Shown piece by piece: positions 18,967 through 27,665 of a stretch of 64,000 nt of DNA (the first letter of the stretch is position 1; every line of letters begins with the position of its first letter). The notes below the pieces were generated by a model that was not told the origin of the DNA, searched no databases, and saw only the letters and a list, made by a program, of their open reading frames with translations. Location of the stretch: contig NZ_CP035925.1 in NCBI RefSeq assembly GCF_013373365.1, forward strand, positions 2,232,001 through 2,296,000. Direction: 5' to 3'. The position numbers were made by a program, and so were the translations under genes. Source of the DNA: Lentibacillus sp. CBA3610 (GTDB lineage: Bacteria > Bacillota > Bacilli > Bacillales > Amphibacillaceae).

Positions 18967-20640
18967 CCTGAATTATTCATAGAAACACATTCTGCATATA
19001 TTGAAGGTCAAAATTAAAAATTCAGAAGCATTTTTATCAATTATCTTTGTAAATCTCTTTTTCATTTGATAAAAACCCATATATTACAGTTTTCCATATT
19101 GGAGTTAAAAAGGACATACGTATCGATGGAGGAAACTCATTTTTAAATTTTCCTTGAGTCTGCGCAAATTGGCTAACACATTGGAAGCTGCTGTATTCGA
19201 TTCAGCGTGCTGTAAAAGGCATTCTTATATAGCGAACTACTGGACAATTTGAATGTGATATAGCGTCCGGATCGAATCACTTTCGGCAATTTTGATTAAA
19301 CTTGTGCGAATGGTTTTGGATTTGATGCTTTTTTCATCTTTGTCGGCATACAAGGCGGCGTAGTCCATTATTTAAATTGTAGCCAGGAACAGCAATCTGT
19401 ATTGTTTGCGTTGATTTCAAACGCTGTGCTGCTCATTTGGCCAAAAGCGAGCCGAGCTTCTTCTTGATGTAGTTTTTTCATTTTGCCGCGCTCAGCGTAA
19501 AATTGTACGGTATCCTCCGGCGAATTCATCCAGTGTTGTGACGATAAAAGTGGGATAAACAACAATTGATCACGGCTTTTCCAGTTTTCAACATCACATT
19601 ACGGGGTTCATCCAACTGGCAGCTTTGTATGTAAATGCCGTAGAATTCATGATGGCGGCCATCATAAATGTCGATTTCAGGATCATCGAGTATCTCACTT
19701 TCAAACTCACCGGCAATCCGCTGCAGGCGTTTGGTTAGCCTTCAAACGGATAACATAAATCCGCCAGTTCTTCACAAAGGTCGTACAACCGTGTGGAAAT
19801 CCACTATCACACGGATGAATGATCTTGATGTGCGGATACTTCTTTCTTAATCGTTTCAGTTCAGGACTACGAAAGCAACGATTTGTCTTGATGTATACAC
19901 GTTTCGGCACGCAAGGAGCTTTGAGGCAATCACTGTATACCTTCAAACATAAATGGGATGGTAGCCATTTTCACCGTAATGTGGGTTAATACGAACTGCC
20001 ATACTGATCCCCCGTAGGTTTGGTGAATTGGATGAATCAATATCCAGCACCAGGATTTCAGGCGGTTCCAGTTCTTGAAAACGTCGTAATGTTTGATTTA
20101 CCGTTTGAAGCTGTTTCATGGTTTCCCTTGTCAAATGTTGTTTAATCGGGACATTGTAGGCTGAGAAGCGAGCTCAGGCTATCCAGAACGGTTTGTAAAT
20201 ACCGGATCATATTTTAAGTATCGCCATGATCGTCCGCATCGTAACCGGCAGCATTCTGATAAATCTTTTGCATGATAACATCATGATTGACATGACTGCG
20301 ATGAGATACGCCATCTTTTATATGAACCATTTCTTCAATTGCTTTATGTAATCTGATAACATGATCAAACTCTTGATAAAGCAACAGACCGGCATCGCCT
20401 GTTAAATCACCACCGTCAAAATTTACTTTTACACGTTTATTGAAGTTCATGGATTTTTCGTTTACACTAGTAGTCATAGAAGGAGCCTTGGTATTGTTTA
20501 GTCACTTATTACATTACCAAAAGTTGGGCTCCTTTTCATTTATTTTACTTTCACTTTTTGGGTGATCAGCGTTAATGCTCAAAAGTGCTGTTATAACGGG
20601 ATCACCGAAGAATATATCATGAAGTTATGAATAATTCAGG
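18967..20640. mobile_element. degenerate IS1380-family insertion sequence with TIRs and 6-bp TSD
   Basis: CCTGAATTATTCATA at 18967-18981 is repeated inverted, without mismatch, as TATGAATAATTCAGG at 20626-20640. The element is flanked by ATGAGG at 18961-18966 and again at 20641-20646, a direct target duplication. The 1674-bp span and the enclosed transposase remnant fit the IS1380 family. A 5' leader hairpin of GGAGCC..GGGCTCC type lies at about 20479-20534, just before the transposase start. The intact ends and duplication show it moved as one piece before its gene decayed. Confidence 0.88.
19150..20477 (-). pseudogene. IS1380-family transposase, decayed
   Basis: Read leftward, the N-terminus MTTSVNEKSMNFNKRVKVNF and then DGGDLTGDAGLLL starts at 20477. 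In other frames it continues as PEILVLDIDSSNSPNL and HYGENGYHPIYV (about 20020), CDSGFPHG followed by YVIRLKAN (about 19780), then the RGKMKKLHQEEARLAFGQMS segment (about 19460) and a relic C-terminus near 19150. This is the order of an IS1380 DDE transposase. At least four frame breaks are present, so the element cannot move by itself. Confidence 0.85.
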
Positions 20641-20713
20641 ATGAGGATAACTATTGGCTAATATCGTCGTACTGACCACTACCACGTGTGAATCCCGGAT
20701 GATGAGGGGTGTC

Positions 20714-20850
20714 GCGCGAAAGATGAGGGGTGTCGCGCGATATTTAATGGGTGTTGCGCGATATTTTACCATTTACGCGCGAAAACACAGGGTGGCCGCG
20801 CGAAACACTGCAAATATTACGCGAACCAGAACTTTCGCCAGGCGTGCCGC
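20714..20850. repeat. 21-bp-phased GCGCGA array 3
   Basis: GCGCGA starts at 20714, 20735, 20756, 20777 and 20798, with ACGCGA at 20819, all exactly 21 bases apart. The block ends in GAACCAGAACTTTCGCCAGGCGT, nearly the same end as array 2. It lies between the IS element and the yojN start, about 80 bases upstream of that gene. Confidence 0.9.
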
Positions 20851-20930
20851 ATCACTATCACCCATCATGTGCCTAAAACTTTCTTCCCTTCTTCACAAAG
20901 GTTACAATAACTGAAGAAAGGAGTACACTC

Positions 20931-21812
20931 ATGACACAATATAGCCAACTACCCGAATCAATCAGACATCTAATAGATCGCAATCGAAATAACAATCAGA
21001 GCAATGAATTCAATAATCTCATCCGCCAAGGCGGTTATGTCCCGCCCGAGCAAGACTTGCTGAACGATGCTATCACGGCTTTGAGCATGGGGAAAAATGT
21101 CCTGCTGAAAGGTCCGACCGGTTCAGGAAAAACACGATTTGCCGAAACACTTTCAAATTTATTTAATCAACCGATGTTCAGTGTGAATTGTTCCGTTGAC
21201 CTCGACGCGGAAAGTCTCATGGGATTCAAGACGCTTGACTATGAGAACGACAGACAGGTTATCGACTTTGTACCAGGTCCAGTCACAAATGCCATGAAGA
21301 ACGGAACATTTCTTTACATCGATGAAATAAACATGGCCAAACCGGAAACATTGCCGCTCATTAACGGGGTTCTGGATTACCGCCGGACGATTACCAACCC
21401 TTTCACGGAAGAAATCATTACGGCCAAAGAGGGATTCGGCGTTGTTGCTGCCATTAATGAGGGCTATGTCGGTACAGTTCCGCTCAACGAAGCACTCAAA
21501 AACCGCTTTATCGTGATTGACATCCCGTACTTGCAAGGTGAGCAATTAAAGCAGCTGATTCAAGCGACCAGCCGGCTGGAAGATGAACGGACGATTGATT
21601 TGTACGTCCGCCTCTCCGGCGATTTGATTCAAGCCGTGACACAAGGCAAACTGGCTGAAGATGCTGCCTCGATCCGTGCACTGGTTGATGCCTGTGATTT
21701 GAGTGCGATGATCCCGCCAAAACGTGCGATTCGCCGCGCGATTGCCGATAAACTGGATGAAGACAGGGAAAAAGAATTTGTGCTAACCATGGCCGAAACA
21801 TTATTTGGCTAA
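20931..21812 (+). CDS. yojN: MoxR-type AAA+ ATPase (YojN/CbbQ-NorQ-like)
   Basis: This 293-residue AAA+ ATPase carries Walker A GPTGSGKTR at residues 61-69, Walker B FLYIDEINMAKPE, and an arginine-finger/sensor region around NEALKNRFIVIDIPY. It belongs to the MoxR/CbbQ/NorQ branch, whose members act with a von Willebrand A partner to insert metals or remodel enzymes. That partner follows 36 bases later. B. subtilis YojN-YojO is the same pair. The start ATG follows GAAAGGAG. The client protein is unknown. Confidence 0.9.
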   Translation: MTQYSQLPESIRHLIDRNRNNNQSNEFNNLIRQGGYVPPEQDLLNDAITALSMGKNVLLKGPTGSGKTRFAETLSNLFNQPMFSVNCSVDLDAESLMGFKTLDYENDRQVIDFVPGPVTNAMKNGTFLYIDEINMAKPETLPLINGVLDYRRTITNPFTEEIITAKEGFGVVAAINEGYVGTVPLNEALKNRFIVIDIPYLQGEQLKQLIQATSRLEDERTIDLYVRLSGDLIQAVTQGKLAEDAASIRALVDACDLSAMIPPKRAIRRAIADKLDEDREKEFVLTMAETLFG

Positions 21813-21848
21813 ATAACCAATCAACGTCTTTCAGATAGGAGCATCACC

Positions 21849-23765
21849 ATGTTTCGTTTTCGTGAAAATAACGTCGATACCCGTCTTTACCTGCAGCTGC
21901 AGGATATGGCAGCCGTCCTGTCGGGAATCCCTGATTTAAAATTCGACTATGCCTATGGGTCAGCGATTGATAAGGAACATTTTAAACTAACGGCAAGCGC
22001 TAATTGGGGTATCGGCAATAAGAGAGCAAGGGAAGCAGGATTAAAGACCGACATTCTGCTGCGGACAGTTGGGACATTGCACCATTCCGATATTCCTGTC
22101 ATGCAGCATCTCATGGCGGCTATTTCCGAATCAGCACTTACGAAATTTGCGGGGCAGTTGTTCACGTTGTTTGAGAATATCCGGCTGGAAGAAATCGTCA
22201 AAAAAGAACGGCCCGGAACGACAGAGCTATTTGCAATTCGCCGGCGTTATTTAAGGCACTATTTTTCCCAGCAGCTGGAGGCAAACGTGACCAGGAGCCT
22301 TTCCCTCGATGAGTTATACTGCCTGATTTATTTATCGATTCAGGCTGATACACCTGATCCTTCCTTCCCATCAGCAAACGAAAAACAAGTGGAACAGCTG
22401 GATACCCTGAAACCGATTCTTTTCGAGCTGTTTGAAGCCAGCAGCACAAACGATGTTGCGAGATTAACCGAAACGATTATCTTCCGGCTGGAAAATAACT
22501 ATACCGACATGATGCATGATTATTTTATTTTTCCAGTCGACGATTTATCAAGCTATACCGAAAAAAATGCCTTTGATGAGCTGACGCGTACGGATCCGCT
22601 GGCAAACGACAGCTTGGAAGAGGACGTCAGTGACGAAAAAAGTGAAACATTCGAACAGCAATTTTCCACTTGGCACGGGGAAAATGAAAATGCCGATCGA
22701 AATCAAAATTTCATGCAGTTTGAATTGGAACAGGGGACCCGGTCGAGTCTGATGGGTGAAGGTGCACGGGAAACGGAAGAAGGCGACCAGGCAACAGCCG
22801 CCATTCAAGGCTCATCGGGTAAGAGCGAACAAAATGATTATTCCGTTATGGAAGCTATGGCGAAACGGCAGGCCGGTCAGGATAACGAAGCGTCCGGTGG
22901 TGCCTATGGACGGGAAAACCAGTATGCCGTTAAAGAAATCAAAAATGCTGAAACACCATCCGACGCTGATGAGGAACTGTACCGCGAATACGCTGAGGAA
23001 ATCGCACCGCATCAGCGCAGGCTTTCGAAAACGATTGAAAAAATGCTGGAACATAAACGCCAAACACCACGCCGCAACTTATCTACCGGCCGTTTGTCAA
23101 AAAAATTGACCGCCGTTGTGACCGAAGAATTCCCGCGTCTTTTTTACAAAAAAGATGACGAATCGCGTGAAATGGATGCTGCCTTTACATTACTGGTGGA
23201 CTGTTCCGCTTCAATGCTGAACAAGATGGAGGAAACCAAAAAAGGGATCGTCCTGTTCCATGAAGTGCTAAAAAGTTTAAACATTCCACATGCCATTATC
23301 GGTTTCTGGGAAGAAGCAACAAGTGTAAAAGAGCAGCTCCAGCCAAATTATTTTCATAAAATCCATTCATTCGATGATTCGCTTTATCAGAACCATGGCG
23401 CAAAAATTATGCAGCTGGAGGCTCAGGAAGACAATCGTGACGGCTACAGCATTCGTGTTGCTGCTGAAGAACTTGAAGCCCGCAATGAAAAGAACCGCTT
23501 CCTGCTTGTCTTCTCGGACGGTGAACCAGCTGCATCCAACTACAGTGAAAATGGCATCATCGACACAAATATGGCTGTTTCCGAAACACGCAAAAAGGGC
23601 ATTGACGTAATCGGCATGTTTCTTTCGGAAGGCGACATCAGCGAACAGGAAGACGAACTGATGCAAAACATCTACGGCCGTGAACGCATCATGATACCAA
23701 CCATCGCCGACCTGCCCGAACAATTCGCCCCACTGCTGAAAAAATTGCTGTTGAAAGCAATGTAA
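21849..23765 (+). CDS. yojO: VWA-domain activator protein (YojO/NorD-like)
   Basis: This 638-residue protein has a helical N-terminal part of about 250 residues, a very acidic central linker (EEDVSDEKSETFEQQF and similar), and a C-terminal von Willebrand A domain. The VWA MIDAS motif is at LLVDCSASM, near residue 450, with the second threonine/aspartate loop near LVFSDGEPAA. It pairs with the preceding AAA+ ATPase as in NorQ/NorD or CbbQ/CbbO and in B. subtilis YojN/YojO. The RBS is AGATAGGAGCATCACC. Its stop codon lies four bases before a palindromic repeat. Confidence 0.9.
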   Translation: MFRFRENNVDTRLYLQLQDMAAVLSGIPDLKFDYAYGSAIDKEHFKLTASANWGIGNKRAREAGLKTDILLRTVGTLHHSDIPVMQHLMAAISESALTKFAGQLFTLFENIRLEEIVKKERPGTTELFAIRRRYLRHYFSQQLEANVTRSLSLDELYCLIYLSIQADTPDPSFPSANEKQVEQLDTLKPILFELFEASSTNDVARLTETIIFRLENNYTDMMHDYFIFPVDDLSSYTEKNAFDELTRTDPLANDSLEEDVSDEKSETFEQQFSTWHGENENADRNQNFMQFELEQGTRSSLMGEGARETEEGDQATAAIQGSSGKSEQNDYSVMEAMAKRQAGQDNEASGGAYGRENQYAVKEIKNAETPSDADEELYREYAEEIAPHQRRLSKTIEKMLEHKRQTPRRNLSTGRLSKKLTAVVTEEFPRLFYKKDDESREMDAAFTLLVDCSASMLNKMEETKKGIVLFHEVLKSLNIPHAIIGFWEEATSVKEQLQPNYFHKIHSFDDSLYQNHGAKIMQLEAQEDNRDGYSIRVAAEELEARNEKNRFLLVFSDGEPAASNYSENGIIDTNMAVSETRKKGIDVIGMFLSEGDISEQEDELMQNIYGRERIMIPTIADLPEQFAPLLKKLLLKAM

Positions 23766-23767
23766 GT

Positions 23768-23794
23768 GGGACAGGGGGTCAGACCCTCTGTCCC
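23768..23794 (-). repeat. 27-bp palindromic repeat, downstream flank of the RAYT gene
   Basis: A GGGACAGGGGGTCAGACCCT.. unit, in reverse orientation (centre TCAGA). It ends nine bases before the RAYT stop codon and four bases after the yojO stop. Confidence 0.85.
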
Positions 23795-23802
23795 ATTCCA
23801 AT

Positions 23803-24564
23803 CTATCGAACCCTTCCAATAACACTTTTGGGAATACCTGTCACTCTGGCAAGCTGCCTGATTGACACACCATTTATCTTTTTCAATTCAAGTATAAGCG
23901 CATCCCTTTCCCTCTTCTCCATTTGTTGAATGGTGCTTCTGGATGGTAACCCCAGTTTCTCAAGATAGCTGATAATATCTTGGTCAGATGCCTTTATTTT
24001 AGGATGACTGTCCAAAAATTCATCATTGTTCGTTGACCTCATATAGTCGGAAAACAATCGGAGGGCTTTATTTTTGTCAGGAGAAAACAATTGAAGGGTA
24101 AATTCGGTGTCAACAAGTGTGGGGTGTCCTAAATACTCGTGGAAACTTGTCCATTGAAAGTCACTTACATCGCGAACCATACCAGCCTTTACAGGATTTT
24201 GGTGTATATAACGGAGGACCCTCATAAAACCTGGAATATACTCGACGGTTTCACTTTTAAAACGATCCTGAAATAAGTGACCATTCCGTTCATATTTATC
24301 ATTATACCAAAGAACATAACCGGTGCAGATCCGCTGAATTACCTTCGAGACGCTCTCATCTGTTTCTTTAATCAGTAAATGCACATGGTTGTCCATCAGG
24401 CAATAAGCATATAGCTCAAACTGACTCACCACCTTACATTTTCCAATAGCTCTCAGCAACTTAACCCTGTCCTCCCGATCTTCAAAAATTACTTGCTGAT
24501 TAATGCCCCGCAGCATAATGTGGTATATACCATTAGTACTCCTCTTTCTCGGTCTTCTGGCCAT
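23803..24564 (-). CDS. REP-associated tyrosine transposase (RAYT, Y1/IS200-like)
   Basis: This 253-residue protein is a Y1-type HUH nuclease of the REP-associated group. The HUH pair is H60-V-H62 in MDNHVHLLI. Tyrosine candidates lie in TGYVLWYNDKY (83-91), and the family signatures NGHLFQDRF and RYIHQNPVKAG follow. The last 50 residues form a helix-turn-helix (GVSIRQLARVTGIPKSVIGR). RAYTs process and spread short palindromes, and this gene is bracketed by two oppositely oriented 27-bp palindromes found all over the window. It has no IS200-type terminal hairpins of its own. The ATG follows GAAAGGAGGTGAG. Confidence 0.9.
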   Translation of the reverse strand: MARRPRKRSTNGIYHIMLRGINQQVIFEDREDRVKLLRAIGKCKVVSQFELYAYCLMDNHVHLLIKETDESVSKVIQRICTGYVLWYNDKYERNGHLFQDRFKSETVEYIPGFMRVLRYIHQNPVKAGMVRDVSDFQWTSFHEYLGHPTLVDTEFTLQLFSPDKNKALRLFSDYMRSTNNDEFLDSHPKIKASDQDIISYLEKLGLPSRSTIQQMEKRERDALILELKKINGVSIRQLARVTGIPKSVIGRVR

Positions 24565-24582
24565 AGACTCACCTCCTTTCGT

Positions 24583-24609
24583 GGGACAAAGGGTCTGACC
24601 TCATGTCCC
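24583..24609 (+). repeat. 27-bp palindromic repeat, upstream flank of the RAYT gene
   Basis: A GGGACAAAGGGTCTGACCTC.. unit in forward orientation (centre TCTGA), 18 bases upstream of the RAYT start codon. It is inverted relative to the copy at 23768. Confidence 0.85.
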
Positions 24610-24752
24610 ATTTATACTCAATATATTCTATACCGAATGTTAAAACCCTCTTTTTACTGGAATAAAGGACCTGGCTCCTTGTACCTAGTATAGAAAAATA
24701 AAAAACTGGAGATGCTACGGTCAACAAAATGTACTTAGGTGGGTGTCTTGTC

Positions 24753-24950
24753 ATGAGAAACGATGAACGGTTTAAGAAACATGCTAAAAACGTACAAAAT
24801 GAAACCGGCAATCCTGCTATTTTAAATGATGTCATTGATAATGGCTTCGAGCAATATCCAGGTCATAATGAAAAGCTTACAAACAACAGGCCTCTATCAC
24901 CAACACAAGAGGTTGCGCAAAACAATATTGACGGGAAAACATGGCAGTAG
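24753..24950 (+). CDS. small hypothetical protein
   Basis: A 65-residue frame starts MRNDERFKKHAKNVQNETG and ends GKTWQ. I start it at ATG 24753, which follows AGGTGGGTG, rather than at an upstream ATG at 24729 without a site. It is hydrophilic, with no motif I recognise. Its stop codon TAG (24948-24950) overlaps the first G of a palindromic repeat. It could be a real small protein; support is compositional only. Confidence 0.4.
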   Translation: MRNDERFKKHAKNVQNETGNPAILNDVIDNGFEQYPGHNEKLTNNRPLSPTQEVAQNNIDGKTWQ

Positions 24951-24976
24951 GGACACGGGGTCTGACCCTCTGTCCC
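24950..24976 (+). repeat. 27-bp palindromic repeat
   Basis: A GGGACACGGGGTCTGACCCT..GTCCC unit lying between the small ORF and the DMT transporter gene, four bases before that gene's stop. Forward orientation. Confidence 0.85.
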
Positions 24977-24980
24977 AATC

Positions 24981-25892
24981 CTACCTTTCACGCCGCTTCA
25001 ACAGCATATACTCCATAGCGCCTGTACCTAGAAACACACCGCACAATATAAGAATGAATCCGATGGCATGATTGAACGTTATGGTTTCATTTAAAAATAC
25101 TGACGAGCCAATAACTGCGAAAAGGGTATTCAGATTCAGAAAAATAGCCGATTCGGCAGGTCCTACCTTTTTAATGGCGTAATTATAGGTCATATGACCA
25201 AATGCTGTTGCTAACACAGCGCTGAATAAGAAGGCTGAGCCCAGCTGCCAGTCAATCAATTTCGTAATTTCGCCGATTCCTGAACCAAGCGCCTGACTCG
25301 CTAAAAAGATAAACACCGCACCAAACACAAGCATATACCCCGTTGCCAGTCTTGGATCAAAGGTCGGTTTCAGTTTGCTGATCAAAACGAAGCTAAATCC
25401 CTGTACAGCGACCCCTAAAAATACAATGAGGTCACCCATGGAAACTCCCGTCAATTCACCTGTTCCCATAATCGTCGTTACAACGACACCAACAAATCCC
25501 AAAACAAACCCGAAAACGCGCACCCACGTCATGCGCTGGCGCAAAATAAGAAAAGCCATCATCGCCGTTATGAGCGGATTCATTCCTAAAATGAGCGACC
25601 CATTAATACCGGTTGTCATCTCCAGACCCACCGCAACAAACGAATGATGCAAAATAACGTTAAAAATCGCTATGTAAAAAATAATGAGCCATTCATGCTT
25701 ATCAGGCAGCCTGAATATCCCCATGAAAGAGCAAATCACTAACACAGCAACTCCCGCTGTCATCACCCGGAAGCCTGTTAAGAGCATCGGATCAATCGCA
25801 TCGACCAGCACTTTTATCGCCGATACATTCAATCCCCACATCAGCATGACCAATAATAAAAGTGTATAAATCCTAATCATAAATCGATTCAC
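24981..25892 (-). CDS. EamA/DMT-superfamily transporter
   Basis: This 303-residue protein has ten predicted helices arranged as two five-helix EamA repeats (MWGLNVSAIKVLVD.. and FGHMTYNYAIKKVG..), the layout of drug/metabolite exporters. The second repeat ends in the family-typical LNETITFNHAIGFILI segment. Such proteins export amino acids or small metabolites; the substrate is not predictable. Translation could begin at 25892 (MNRFMIR) or four codons later. The last codons end just before a palindromic repeat. Confidence 0.85.
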   Translation of the reverse strand: MNRFMIRIYTLLLLVMLMWGLNVSAIKVLVDAIDPMLLTGFRVMTAGVAVLVICSFMGIFRLPDKHEWLIIFYIAIFNVILHHSFVAVGLEMTTGINGSLILGMNPLITAMMAFLILRQRMTWVRVFGFVLGFVGVVVTTIMGTGELTGVSMGDLIVFLGVAVQGFSFVLISKLKPTFDPRLATGYMLVFGAVFIFLASQALGSGIGEITKLIDWQLGSAFLFSAVLATAFGHMTYNYAIKKVGPAESAIFLNLNTLFAVIGSSVFLNETITFNHAIGFILILCGVFLGTGAMEYMLLKRRER

Positions 25893-26017
25893 CTGCTTTC
25901 GAAAAAGCTATATCTTTATATGGTAACAGGATAAGGACCATTTTTCTTCTCAATAGCCTTATAGAATTATAAATCATGTACCGTATATTGTATTTCTCTT
26001 TTACTTTATCAGCATGT

Positions 26018-26029
26018 TATACTAGTATA
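26018..26029. promoter_or_regulatory. 12-bp palindrome in the htpX promoter region
   Basis: TATACTAGTATA is a perfect palindrome 29 bases before the htpX start codon, in a very AT-rich stretch that also holds the likely -10 region. It may be an operator; no regulator can be named. Confidence 0.3.
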
Positions 26030-26057
26030 GTATATTTTGAATTTGAGGAGGAAACAA

Positions 26058-26975
26058 ATGGCTAAACGCCTATTTCTTTATTTATTGACCAACATTCTCG
26101 TCCTGACTACCATTGGTATTGTCTTTTCGCTTATCGTTATGTTTACAGGTGTTAGCGGCTCGTTCACAAATAGTGCTGAAGGGTTAGCGGGTATCAATTA
26201 TGGATCGTTGTTGATATTCAGTTTGCTCATCGGCTTTATAGGCTCATTTCTTTCATTAGGTATGTCACGCATTATTGCCAAAAAGATGATGCGGGTCAAA
26301 GTGCTGGATCCGAACGGCCAATTATCCGCACAGGAACGTAACATCGTTGATAAAGTCCATCGGCTGTCGCGTGCAGCAGGACTCATGCATATGCCTGAGG
26401 TCGGCATATACCAATCGCGCGAAGTAAATGCCTTTGCGACAGGTCCTACGAAAAAACGCTCACTCGTTGCCGTTTCAAGCGGATTACTGAATGAAATGGA
26501 TGATGATGCGGTTGAAGGCGTCATTGCCCATGAAATCGCACACGTGGCCAATGGGGATATGGTAACGATGACGCTATTGCAGGGTATCGTCAACACATTT
26601 GTTGTCTTTTTATCACGGGTGGCGGCCATTCTCGTGTCCCGGCTTGTACGCTCAGAACTACAATACGTCATTCGCTTTATCTCAATCATTATTTTTCAAA
26701 TCGTATTCTCAATCCTTGGAAGTATTGTCGTCAGCGCATTTTCACGGTGGCGTGAATATCGGGCGGATCAAGGAGGCGCGGATCTGGCCGGACGCGACAA
26801 AATGGCCCATGCGCTGCGTTCGCTGAAAAGCCGTACCGGACTTGCGCAAGCCGATGACCGGACGGATGATTCAGCCGTTCAAACCATGAAGATAAATACA
26901 AAAGGGAAAGCTGTATCGCTCTTTTCATCCCACCCTCCTATCGAAGACCGAATTGCGCGTTTGGAACAAAGATAG
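26058..26975 (+). CDS. htpX: membrane metalloprotease HtpX
   Basis: This 305-residue M48B protease degrades misfolded membrane proteins, with the active site facing the cytoplasm. Two N-terminal helices, the zinc motif HEIAH (158-162, in [13 protein letters not shown]), two more helices and the third ligand region [14 protein letters not shown] are all present. The ATG at 26058 follows GAGGAGGAAACAA; an upstream TTG would place the ribosome site inside the frame. The C-terminal [17 protein letters not shown] is the classic family end. Transcribed alone. Confidence 0.96.
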   Translation: MAKRLFLYLLTNILVLTTIGIVFSLIVMFTGVSGSFTNSAEGLAGINYGSLLIFSLLIGFIGSFLSLGMSRIIAKKMMRVKVLDPNGQLSAQERNIVDKVHRLSRAAGLMHMPEVGIYQSREVNAFATGPTKKRSLVAVSSGLLNEMDDDAVEGVIAHEIAHVANGDMVTMTLLQGIVNTFVVFLSRVAAILVSRLVRSELQYVIRFISIIIFQIVFSILGSIVVSAFSRWREYRADQGGADLAGRDKMAHALRSLKSRTGLAQADDRTDDSAVQTMKINTKGKAVSLFSSHPPIEDRIARLEQR

Positions 26976-27005
26976 GAAAGTAAGAAAAACTCGGGCCCAG
27001 CCTCG

Positions 27006-27092
27006 TTTTTCCAGAGGTCGATGCCGGAAGTCAGACTTAATGAAATCGGCGAATTAGCCGATTTCAAGATTAAAAAGCTCCCCTGAAATGAT
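27006..27092. repeat. Diverged ~90-bp intergenic repeat, copy B
   Basis: It contains CCAGAGGTCG and GGCGAATTAGCCGATTT in the same order and spacing as copy A (8861-8971), and lies downstream of htpX. Confidence 0.5.
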
Positions 27093-27099
27093 ATATTTA

Positions 27100-27143
27100 A
27101 AAAACCGTCATGATGCCTGTGTTGGCTCGTGACGGTTTTTTTA
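27100..27143 (+). terminator. Terminator of htpX
   Basis: AAAAACCGTCATGA pairs with TCGTGACGGTTTTTTT. A long T run follows on the plus strand. Confidence 0.85.
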
Positions 27144-27176
27144 AATAACATCGAGGGGTGCGGAGTTGATTTGGTC

Positions 27177-27393
27177 TCGCACGATTCAGGAGCGCTCTCG
27201 CACGGTTTGAAGATTCTCTCGCACGTTTCAGGAGCACTCTCGCACGATTTGAGGATTCTCCCGCACGTTTCAGGAGCACTCTCGCACGATTTGAGGCGCT
27301 TCTTGCACGTTTCAGGAGCACTCTCGCACGATTTGAGGTTCTTCTCGCACGATTAAGAAGCGCTCCCGCACGTTTCAGGTGTTCTCCCGCTCA
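27177..27393. repeat. 21-bp-phased TCGCACG array 4
   Basis: The core TCGCACG (variants CCGCACG, TTGCACG, CCGCTCA) starts at 27177, 27198, 27219, 27240, 27261, 27282, 27303, 27324, 27345, 27366 and 27387, exactly 21 bases apart in every step. Spacers alternate between TTCAGGAGCACTC and ATTTGAGGNNCTTC types, a 42-bp dimer as in arrays 1 and 2. It sits between the htpX terminator and the end of a convergent small gene. Confidence 0.93.
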
Positions 27394-27594
27394 CTGCGAT
27401 GACTTATTAGCGTCGGACTGGCTATTTTTTCGTTTGACTTCATCAACATCGGTATCGCTGTAAATATTCGTTCCGCGGCCGCCTGTGGTCCGGGCAATGA
27501 ATTCCTTTGCCTCATTATACGACAAACCGGATTGCCGGCTTTGTTCTCTGACCGCTTTCTGATCAGTTCCATCAAATTTGTTTTGTTCCTTCAT
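27391..27594 (-). CDS. small hydrophilic protein, possibly gamma-type SASP-like
   Basis: This 67-residue protein is rich in Q, N, S and charged residues: MKEQNKFDGTDQKAVREQS.. then GLSYNEAKEFIARTTGG and a TDVDEVKRKNSQS tail. The two T-D-x-x-x-V-x-x-Q/K-N-x-Q-S-like segments recall gamma-type small acid-soluble spore proteins, but the match is partial and the glutamine-rich repeat is missing. The RBS AGGTTTTTAA region is modest, with GGAGG just upstream. A conserved Bacillaceae small protein is certain enough; its function is not. Confidence 0.6.
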   Translation of the reverse strand: MKEQNKFDGTDQKAVREQSRQSGLSYNEAKEFIARTTGGRGTNIYSDTDVDEVKRKNSQSDANKSSQ

Positions 27595-27665
27595 TTAAAA
27601 ACCTCCACATGCGCTTTGGCATTATTTTGCGCAACAAAGGAGTTTTCATAACGACAAATTATTTT

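Noticed and set aside
24663..24690. Another copy of the 27-bp palindrome (AAAGGACCTGGCTCCTTGTACC)
   Set aside because: Shorter and with many mismatches; it may be a decayed unit but cannot be called with confidence.
27097..27356. Open frames over array 4 reading RARVLLKRA and HVSGALSHD repeats
   Set aside because: Repeated heptad-like peptides arise from the 21-base unit; no start or ribosome site.
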